From positions 216,922 to 280,921 of the forward strand of contig NZ_BMVR01000012.1 in the NCBI RefSeq assembly GCF_014650815.1: a stretch of DNA of 64,000 nucleotides. The letters run 5' to 3'. The DNA is from Streptomyces flavofungini. Lineage in GTDB: Bacteria > Actinomycetota > Actinomycetes > Streptomycetales > Streptomycetaceae. A model generated the notes under the pieces. It ran no database searches and had not been told where the DNA came from. It saw nothing but the letters and a program-made list of their open reading frames with translations. Numbering within the stretch: the first letter of the stretch is position 1; the number at the start of each line of letters is the position of its first letter. The translations under genes were made by a program, and so were the position numbers. This document shows, piece after piece, positions 49,874 to 59,700 of this stretch.

Positions 49874-50632
49874 CTAGCCGACGGCCACGGCGCCGCGCAG
49901 CGCCTCACGTATCGCCGCGAGCACCTCCGCCGCGCGCGGGCTGAGGAAGAAGTGGCCGCCGCGGAACACCTGGATGTCGAACGCGGCGGTCGTGTGGGCG
50001 CGCCACTGCTCGGCTTCGGCGACCGTCGTCTTCGGGTCGTCGTCGCCCGTGAGGGCGGTGATCGGGCAGTCGACGGTCGCCTCCACGGGGCCGTACGTCT
50101 CGATGGCCCGGTAGTCGCTGCGGATCGCGGGCAGCACCATCCGCAGCAGCTCCTCGTCGCCGAGGACCTGGGCGTCGGTGCCGCTCATGGACTTCATCTC
50201 GGCCACGATGCCGTCGTCGTCCCGCTGGTGGACGTTCTCCTCGCGCCGCGTCGACGGCGCGCGCCTGCCGGAGGCGAACAGGAGCGCGGGCTTGTGGCCC
50301 CGCTCCTGGAGCCTGCGCGTCACCTCGAACGCGAGGACCGCGCCCATGCTGTGCCCGAAGAACACGACGGGACGGTCGAACAGCGGCTCAAGAACGGCCG
50401 CGATGCGGTCGGCGAGGACGCCGATGTCGTCCACGTTCGGCTCGTGCCGCCGGTCCTGGCGGCCGGGGTACTGCAGGGCCGTCACGTCACAGCCGTCGGC
50501 GAGCGCGGCGGAGACGGGGAAGTAGAAGCTCGCCGACCCGCCCGCGTGCGGGAAGCACACCAGGCGGACCGGGGCGTCCGCTGCGGGGTGGAACCGGCGG
50601 AGCCAGAGGTCGCTGCCGTCGGCAACTGTCAT
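49874..50632 (-). CDS. Type II thioesterase
   Basis: A 252-residue alpha/beta hydrolase of the type II (editing) thioesterase family. VCFPHAGGSASFYFP holds the oxyanion region, FFGHSMGAVLAFEV the GHSMG nucleophile, LTGDDDPKT the acid and FRGGHFFLSP the catalytic His. These enzymes free stalled or wrongly primed acyl chains from carrier proteins. It is the last gene of the leftward PKS operon. ATG 50632 follows GGACGAAG; the frame is open upstream through a Thr-rich repeat, probably not translated. Confidence 0.93.
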   Translation of the reverse strand: MTVADGSDLWLRRFHPAADAPVRLVCFPHAGGSASFYFPVSAALADGCDVTALQYPGRQDRRHEPNVDDIGVLADRIAAVLEPLFDRPVVFFGHSMGAVLAFEVTRRLQERGHKPALLFASGRRAPSTRREENVHQRDDDGIVAEMKSMSGTDAQVLGDEELLRMVLPAIRSDYRAIETYGPVEATVDCPITALTGDDDPKTTVAEAEQWRAHTTAAFDIQVFRGGHFFLSPRAAEVLAAIREALRGAVAVG

Positions 50633-50640
50633 GTTCTTCG

Positions 50641-50702
50641 TCCATTCTGCTGTCGTTGCTGTCGTTGTCGTCGTCGCTGTTGGCGTCGTTGTCGTCGTGT
50701 CA
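50641..50702. repeat. Imperfect GTC/GTT triplet tract
   Basis: A low-complexity run of GTCGTT-like triplets between the PKS stop and the type II thioesterase start. Confidence 0.6.
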
Positions 50703-50769
50703 GGAAGAAGGTCCCGCCCTGGTCCGGAGGGTGTCATCCCGCCGGCCCGGAGGGCCATATCGCCCTGGT

Positions 50770-53700
50770 CTAGCGGGAGTTGTCGCCCAGGCTCTGGTCC
50801 AGCCAGGCCTGTACGGCGCGTGCCGTGGACTCGGAGCGGTCCTCCATGATCGTGAAGTGGTTGCCGGGGACGTCCGTGTCCTCGTGCGGGAACGGCCAGC
50901 CGGGCTGCCAGTCGTCCTCGGTCTCGATCGCCTCCGACTCGCCGGGCGGGAAGGTGGCGTGCACGTACAGCGTCGGCGCCTCGACCGGCTCGGGCTCCCA
51001 GTCGTTGAACACGCGCAGGTAGCCGCCCTGCCCGGTGAGCTGCGGGCCGTTCATCATCTGGAACGCCTCGGTGGTGGTGCCGCGTTCCTGCAGCGCCGCG
51101 TACAGCCGGTCCTCGAAGGAGTTCGTCGAGATGTACGTGTCCACGAGCACCACGGCCGCCGGGGCGTGGCCCTGCCGTTCGAGGAGCGCGGTGACGGCGT
51201 TGACCATCCACCCGCCCGACGAGTACCCGGCGAGGACGAACGGCCGGTCCCCCGCCGCCCTGCGGACGGCCGCCGCCTGGTAGCGGACGACGGCCTCGCG
51301 GGTCGCGGGCAGCAGCTCCCCCGCCCCGAAGCCGGGGTTGGGCAGCACGGTCACGTCCCGCTCGCCCGCGAACACGGGGGCGAACCGGGCGTAGTAGTGC
51401 GGGCCGGAGGGCGCCATCGTCGGCGGGAAGCACAGCAGCGGGACACCGGGACCGGTGGCCAGCGTGACCGGCGGCAGGGCGGGCATCTCGTCCGGCTCTT
51501 CGAACACCGCCCGCAGCCGCGCGGCCGCGTTCACCATCTCCCACGCCTCGTCCTCCATGCCGCTCTCGTACGCCTGCCGGTACAGGCCGGTGAGCGAGTC
51601 CTCAAGGACCGCGGGGGCGCCGGCGGCGGGGGTGCCGCCGGCCACCGAGGCGAGTTCGCGCCGCAGGTATCCGGCGAGCGCCGGTCCGGTCGGGTGGTCG
51701 AACACGACGGTGGTGGGCAGGCGCAGACCGGTCGCGCCCGCGAGCTGGTTGCGCAGCTGCAGCGCGGTGAGGGAGTCCAGGCCGAGCTGCGTCAGCGGGC
51801 CGGAGACGTCCAGCTCGTCCGGCGCGTAGCCGAGGACGGCCGCCACGTGGTCCCGGACGAGGCGCAGCAGTGCGCTCTCCCGCTCCTCCTCCGTCAGCCC
51901 GGCGAGGCGCTGCGCCAGCGGCTCCTCGTCCACGGCCACCGCCCTGGTGGCGCGCGGGCGTACGAGGCCGCGCAGCAGCGGGGGCGCCGCGTCGGGCCCG
52001 CCGCGCAGGGCGCCGACGTCGAGCCGCATCGGCACCACGACCGCGTCGTCGGCGGCGCAGCCGAGGTCGAACAGCGCGAGGCCCTGCTCCTCGGTCAGGC
52101 CCGCGACACCCGAGCGGGACATCCGCGTCGCGTGGGTCCCGGCCATGTGGCCGGTCATCTCGCTCGCCGTCTCCCACAGGCCCCACGCCAGTGAGGTCGC
52201 GGGCAGACCGGCGGCACGGCGGTGCTGGGCGAGCGCGTCGAGGAACGCGTTGGCCGCCGCGTAGTTGCCCTGGCCGGGGCCGCCGAGGATGCCCGAAACC
52301 GAGGAGAACAGGACGAACGCCGACAGGTCCAGGTCACCGGTCAGCTCGTGCAGGTGCCAGGCGGCGTCGACCTTGGGCCGGAACACGGTGTCGATCTGGT
52401 CCGGCGTCAGCGAGCCGATCGTGGCGTCGTCGAGGACGCCCGCGGAGTGCACCACGCCGGTCAGCGGGTGGTCCAGGGGCACCGCGGCGAGGAGTTCGGC
52501 GAGCGCCACGGGGTCGGTGACGTCGCAGGCGGCGAGCGTGACCTGCGCGCCGAGTTCGGTCAGTTCCGCGCTGAGTTCGTCGGCGCCGGGGGCGGCGGCG
52601 CCGCGGCGGCTGGCGAGGACGAGGTGCCGGACGCCGTGGTCGGTCACGAGGCGCCGGGTGACGAGGCCGCCGATCATGCCGGTGGCGCCGGTCACGAGGA
52701 CGGTGCCGCCGGACGTGAAGGCGAGCGGGGTCTCCGTCTCGGACGGCCGGGAGCGCGCGAGCCTCGGCACCAGCGGGTCACCGGCGCGCACCGCCGCCTG
52801 CGGCTCGGCGGCGGCGAGGACGGCGGGCAGCGCCGCCCAGGACGCGTCGTGCCCGTCCACGTCGACCAGCGCGAACCGGTCGGGGGTCTCGGACTGCGCC
52901 GACCGGATCAGGCCCCACACCGCCGCGTCGGCGACGTCGCTCACGTCCTCGTCGGACCCGGTCGCGACGGCCCCGCGGGTCACGAAGACGAGGCGGGAGT
53001 CCAGGAACCGGTCGTCGGCCAGCCACTCCTGGGCCAGCCGCAGCGCGCGCAGGGCGGCGCCGCGGGCGCCGGAGACCGGCTCCGCGTCGTCTTCGGCGCA
53101 CGGAACGAGGACCAGCTCCGGCACCCCGGCCTCGGCGAGGGCAGCCAGATCGACGTGCTCCTCGACAGTGACGCCGGACGCCGCGAGGCCCGCTCCGGCC
53201 TTCAGGTCGTCCGGGCCGACGATCGCGCAACCGCGGGCGGGAGCGGGGGTGGCCGCACGGGTCGGTGCGGCCACCCACTCCAGCCGGAACAGTGAATCGC
53301 GGTGGCGCGCACCCCATTGGTCCGCGGCGATCGGCCGCAGGACCAGGGATGCGACCGTCGCCAGGGGGTTCCCCTGCGCGTCGGTCAGTTCCAGGGAGAC
53401 GGTGTCGGGTCCGGCCTGGGTGAGCCGGACCCGCGCCGCCGTGGCACCGGTCGCGTGCCACCGGATCCCGCTCCAGGAGAACGGGAGCCGGGGCCGACCG
53501 GCGTCTTCGACGAGGCCGCCGAGCATGCAGGCGTGCAGCGCGGCGTCGAGCAGCGCCGGGTGGAGGCCGAACGACGCGGCGTCCCGGTGCTGTTCCTCGT
53601 CAAGCTCGATCTCGGCGTACACGGCGTCCGCGCCGCGCCACACCGTTCGCAGGCCCTGGAAGGCGGGCCCGTAGGCGAACCCGGCCTCCTCCAGGCCGTC

Positions 53701-56700
53701 GTAGAAGCCGTCGATGTCGACGCGTTCGGCACCGGCGGGCGGCCAGTCCGCCATGGGGGCCGGGTCGGTGGCGGCACCGGTGGCGAGGTAGCCGGTGGCG
53801 TGCCGGGTCCAGTCGGTGTCGGCGGCCGGGTCGTCGGGGCGGGAGTCGATGCCGAGCGTCCGGCGGCCGGAGCCGTCGTCGCCGCCGACGGTCACGCGCA
53901 GGCGTACGCCGCCGTGTTCGGGCAGGACCAGGGGCGCGGCGAGGGTCAGTTCCTCGACCTCGTCGAGGCCGAGCCCGTCGCCCGCGGCGAGCGCGATCTC
54001 CGCGAAGGCCGTGCCGGGTACGAGGGTCGTCTCCGCGACGGCGTGGTCGGCGAGCCACGGGTGGGTGTCCGTGCCCAGCCTGCCGGTGCACACCAGGCCC
54101 TGCCCGTCGGCGAGTTCCACGACGGCGCCGAGCAGCGGGTGGTCCGCGCCCGCGAGCCCGAGGCCCCCGGCCGCTTCTTCGAGGCGCAGGTCGCGGGGGG
54201 CGTCCAGCCAGTAGGACTTGTGCTGGAAGGCGTACGTGGGCAGGTCCACGCGGCGCGCGCCGCGACCGGCGAACAGGGCTTCCCATGCGACCCGTACGCC
54301 CCGTGCGCACAGCTGTGCCACGGCGGAGACCAGCGCGGGCTCCTCCGGGCCCTCGCGGTGCGACACCGGCACGAACGCCGCGTCCGGCGCGGATTCCTGC
54401 CCGAGTGCCGACAGCGTCCCGCCGGGGCCGACCTCGATGAACGTGGCCGTGCCCGCGGCTACCAGCGTGTCGACGGCGGCGGCGAACCGCACGGCCTCGC
54501 GCACGTGCCGCACCCAGTACCGCGGCGAGGTCAACTCCTCGGCCGTCGCCCGCGTACCGGTCAGGGTGGACACGATGGGGATCTTGGGCGCCGCGAAGGA
54601 CACGCTCTCCAGGACCGTGCGGAAGTCGTCCAGCATCGGGTCCATCAGCGGCGAGTGGAACGCGTGGCTGACGCGGAGGCGGGTGACTTTGCGGCCCGCC
54701 TCGCGCCACCGCTCCGCGACCGCATCGACATCGGCGGCGACACCGGAGACGACCACCGAGGCGGGGCCGTTGACCGCCGCGACACCGACCGTCTCCGGCA
54801 GGTCCGACGCCACCTCGGCCTCCGTGGCCTGGATCGCCACCATCGCACCACCGGACGGCAGCGCCTGCATCAACGCGCCACGCGCCGACACCACCTTCGC
54901 GGCGTCGGCCAGCGACCACACACCCGAGACGTGCGCGGCGGCCAGCTCGCCGATGGAGTGCCCGGCCAGCATGTCGGGGCGCACGCCCCACGACTCCAGC
55001 AAGCGGAACAGCGCCACCTCGACCGCGAACAACGCGGGCTGCGTCACCCCGGTCTCGTTCAGCGCCTCGGCATCCTCACCGAACAGCACCTCACGTACCG
55101 ATGGATCGAACTCCGCCAGCGCGGCGTCAAGAGCTTCGGCGAACACCGGGAAGCGCTCCGCCAGTTCGCGTCCCATGCCGAGCCGCTGCGCGCCCTGCCC
55201 CGGGAACAGGATTCCCACGCCGCCGGTGGCGACGGACCCCGTGTGCAGGCCGGAGAACGGCCGCCCCTCGGCCAGCGCGGCCAGTCCGTCCAGGAGTGTC
55301 GCGCGGTCGTCCGCGACGACGACACCCCGGTGGTCGTGCGCCGACCGCGTCGTGGCCAGGGAGTAGGCGACGTCCAGGACGCCGGTGCCCGGCTCGCCCT
55401 CGACCTGCTCGCGCAGCCTGGCCGCCTGCTCCCGCAGCGCATCCGCGCTCAGCGCGGACAGCACCACCGGAACCGGACCGGCCGGTGCGGCGGCAGGAGC
55501 GGACGCCGCGTCCGCTGAGGCCGCCGGGGCCTGCTCGATGATGGTGTGCGCGTTCGTCCCGCTCACGCCGAACGACGACACGCCCACCCGGCGCGGCCGA
55601 CCGGTCTCCGGCCACGACCGGGCCTCGGTCAGCACCTCGACCGCGCCCGCCGTCCAGTCGATGTGGGGCGAGAGCTCATTGACGTGCAGGGTGCGGGGCA
55701 GCTCGGCGTGGCGCAGCGCCATCACCATCTTGATCACACCCGCCACACCGGCGGCGGCCTGGGAGTGGCCGATGTTGGACTTCAACGAGCCGAGCCACAG
55801 CGGTTCTTCGGCGCGGTCCTGGCCGTAGGTGGCGAGGAGCGCCTGGGCCTCGATCGGGTCGCCGAGCGAGGTGCCCGTGCCGTGTGCCTCGACCGCGTCC
55901 ACCTCGGACGGGGTCAGGCCCGCGCTGGCCAGTGCCTGCCGGATCACCCGCTCCTGCGAGGGGCCGTTCGGGGCGGTGAGGCCGTTGGACGCGCCGTCCT
56001 GGTTGACCGCCGAGCCGCGCACGACCGCGAGAATCTTGTGGCCGTTGCGCTGGGCGTCCGAAAGGCGTTCCAGGACCAGCATGCCGACGCCCTCACCGAG
56101 GCCGGTGCCGTCCGCGTCGGCGGAGAACGCCTTGCAGCGGCTGTCGGGGGCCAGGCCCCGCTGGCGGCTGAACTCCAGGAAGGCGCCCGGGCTCGACATC
56201 ACCGTCACACCGCCCGCGAGCGCCAGTTCGCACTCGCCGGAGCGCAGAGCCTGCGCCGCCAGGTGCATGGCCACGAGCGACGACGAGCACGCCGTGTCCA
56301 CGCTGACGGCGGGCCCTTCCAGGCCGAACGTGTAGGAGAGGCGGCCGGAGGCGACGCTGCCCGAGCTGCCGAAGCCGAGCTGCCCCTCGAAGCCCTCCGG
56401 CGACCGCGTGAGGCGGGAGGCGTAGTCGTTGTACATCACGCCCGCGAACACACCGGTGGCGCTGCCCCGCAGCGACTTGGGTTCGATTCCGGCCCGCTCG
56501 AACGCCTCCCAGGAGGTCTCAAGGAGCAGGCGCTGCTGCGGGTCGACCGCCAGGGCCTCGCGCGGCGACATGCCGAAGAAGGCCGGGTCGAACTCGGCGG
56601 CGTCGTGCAGGAAGCCGCCCCGGCGAACGGTGCTGGTGCCGGTGTTGTCGGGGTCCGGGTCGTAGAGCGACGACACGTTCCAGCCCCGGTTCTCGGGGAA

Positions 56701-59700
56701 TTCGGAGATCGCGTCGGTGCCTTCGGCGACCAGTCGCCACAGGTCCTCCGGCGAGCGCACCCCGCCGGGGTAGCGGCAGCTCATGCCGATGATCGCGATC
56801 GGTTCGTCGTCGGCGACCGCCCTGCGGACGACCGCGGCGCCCGCCTCCTGGCCGCCGAGCAGCATGGCGCGCAGGCGGCCCGCGAGCACCACGGGCGTCG
56901 GGTAGTCGAAGACCAGGGTCGCGGGCAGGCGCAGGCCGGTGGCCGCGTCGAGCCGGTTGCGCAGCTCGACGGCCGTGAGCGAGTCGAAGCCGAGGTCGCC
57001 GAAGGACCGCTCGGGCTCCACCTCGGCGGCGGACGCGTGACCGAGGACGGCAGCGACGGCGGTGCGTACGACGTCGAGCAGTGCCGGGAGGCGCTCGTCC
57101 TCCGGGAGTTCGGCGATCCGTGCCGCGAGGCTCCCGGCGGCCTTGGCGGCCTCGGGGCGCGCGGTGCGCACCAGCGCGCGCAGCAGCGGCGGGACGGTTT
57201 CGGGGCGGGCCCGCAGGGGTGCCAGGTCGAGGCGCATGGGTACGGCGACGGGTGCCGGCAGCGCGAGGGCGGCGTCGAAGAGGCGCAGTCCCTCCTCGGT
57301 GGACAGCGCCGCGGCACCGGCGCGCGTGAGGCGGCCGCGGTCGGTCTCGGCGAGGTCCTCGGTCATGCCGCTCGCGTCCGCCCACAGGCCCCAGGCCAGG
57401 GAGGTCGCGGGCAGGCCGCTGGCGTGCCGGTGCTGGGCGAGGGCGTCCAGGAACGCGTTCGCCGCGGCGTAGTTGGCCTGGCCGGGGTTGCCGAAGGTGC
57501 CCGCGGCGGAGGAGAACAGGACGAACGCGGACAGGTCGAGGTCGCGGGTCAGTTCGTGCAGGTTCCGGGCGGCGTCGACCTTGGGGCGGAAGACGGTGTC
57601 GACGCGCTCCGGGGTGAGCGAGCCGATCACGCCGTCGTCCAGGACGCCCGCCGCGTGCACGACGGCCGTCACGGGATGCTCGGCCAGCAGGGCCGTCACC
57701 GCGTCCCGGTCCGCTGCGTCGCAGGCGACGGCGTCGACCTCGGCACCCAGGCCTGCCAACTCGTCGTACAGCTCGCCGACGTGGCCGCGACGGCTCGCGA
57801 GGACGAGTCGGCGTACGCCGTGGTGCCGCACCAAGTGCCGTGCCACGAGGCCGCCGAGCATGCCGCTCGCGCCGGTCACGAGGACCGGGCCCGCGCCGAA
57901 CGCCGGGGCCTGCGCCCCTTCGGGCCGGGACCGCACGAGCCTCGGAGCGAGCAGTTCGCCGCCCCGCAAGGCCAGTTGGGGTTCCCCGGTCGCGACAGCG
58001 CCGGGCAGCGCGTGGACGGAGGCGACCAGCAGGTCGACGTCGACGAGCACGAAGCGGCCGGGGTGTTCGGCCTGTGCCGCGCGGACGAGGCCCCACACCG
58101 GCGCGTTGGCCAGATCGGGGACGTCCTCGTCGGGGCCCGCAGCCACCGCGCCGCCGGTGACGAACACCAGCCGCGCCGAGGCGAACCGGTCCTCGGCGAG
58201 CCAGTCCTGCACCAGCGCGAGGGCCCAGTGCGCGGCCTCCGCGGGGTTCGCGGCCGGGGGCACCGGGGCGAACACGAGGTCGGGCACGTCGTCGTCGGCC
58301 AGCGTGTCCAGGTCCGCGTACGCGGTGATCGGCTCGGCGATCTCCACCTGGGCGAACCCGTGCCCGAGGACGGCCCAGGGGGCCGGGGCCGAGGCGGCGG
58401 GGCGCACCGGCGTCCAGTCGACGCGGAACAGCGAGTCCAGGCGGCCACCGGTCAGGCCGTCCGTCGACAGGGGCCGCAGCGCGAGTGCCTCGACCGAGGC
58501 GACGGGGGCGCCCGTGGTGTCGGTCAGGTCGATCGCGACGCCCGCGGCGCCCGCCGGGGCCAGCCGCCCGCGCAGGGCGCTCGCGCCGCCGCTGTGCAGC
58601 CGCACCCCGCTCCAGGAGTACGGCAGGTGCAGCCGCTCCGTGTCGGCGACGAAGGCGCCGAGCCCGATGGCGTGCAGCGCGGAGTCGAGCAGCGCGGGGT
58701 GCAGCCCGAAGGAGCCCGCGGTGTCCTGCTCGGCCAGCTCCACCTCGACGAACACCTCGTCGCCCCGGCGCCAGGCGGCGCGCAGCCCGCGGAACGCGGG
58801 GCCGTAGCCGAGTCCCGACGCGGCGAGGTCGTCGTAGCGGCCCTCGATGTCGACGCGCTCGGCGCCCGCGGGCGGCCAGGCGTCGCCGAGAGCGGCCGGG
58901 GCCCCGGCACCGCCGGCCGCGGCGGCGTTCGCACCCACGACGAGCGTGCCGAAGGCGTGCCGCGTCCACGGCTCGCTGTCCGGCTCGTCGTCGGACGCGT
59001 CGTCGGCGCGCGAGTGGACGCTGACCGCGCGGCGCCCGGACTCGTCCGGTGCCCCGACGGACACCTGGAGCCGCACCGCGCCGTCCTCCGGCAGGACCAG
59101 CGGCGCCGCCAGGGTCAGTTCCTCGACGTGGTCGAGGCCGACCTGGTCGCCCGCCCTGATCGCGAGCTCCACGAACGCGGCGCCCGGCACGAGGACGACG
59201 CCGCCGACGGTGTGGTCGGCCAGCCACGGATGGGTGGCCAGGGAGAGCCTGCCGGTGAGGAGGGCGCCCTCCTCGTCGGCCAGGGTGACGGCGGCGCCGA
59301 GCAGCGGGTGGTCGGCGGACCGCAGGCCCGCCGAGGCCACGTCGCCGACGTGCGCGCCCGCGTCCAGCCAGTACCTGGCGCGCTGGAACGGGTACGTGGG
59401 CAGGTCGGTGCGGTGGGCGCCGCGGCCCGCGAACACCGCCTGCCAGTCGAGGGCGACGCCCCGCACGTGCAGGGCGGCGACCGCCGAGGTGAGCGTGGCG
59501 CCCTCGGGCCGGTTGGCGCGGGACCCGGCCACCAGGAGCGCGCCCTCGTCGGCGCAGTCGCGGCCCGCCGCGGTCAGCACCGCGTCGGGGCCCAGCTCCA
59601 GGAAGTTGGTGACGCCGTGCTCGCCCAGGCAGCGCACGCCGTCGAGGAACCGCACGGCCTCGCGGACGTGCCGGACCCAGTGCTCGGGGTCACGCGCCTG

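Noticed and set aside
50633..50769. Thr-rich N-terminal extension of the type II thioesterase
   Set aside because: The frame is open through the triplet repeat, but family alignment and the ribosome site support the start at 50632.
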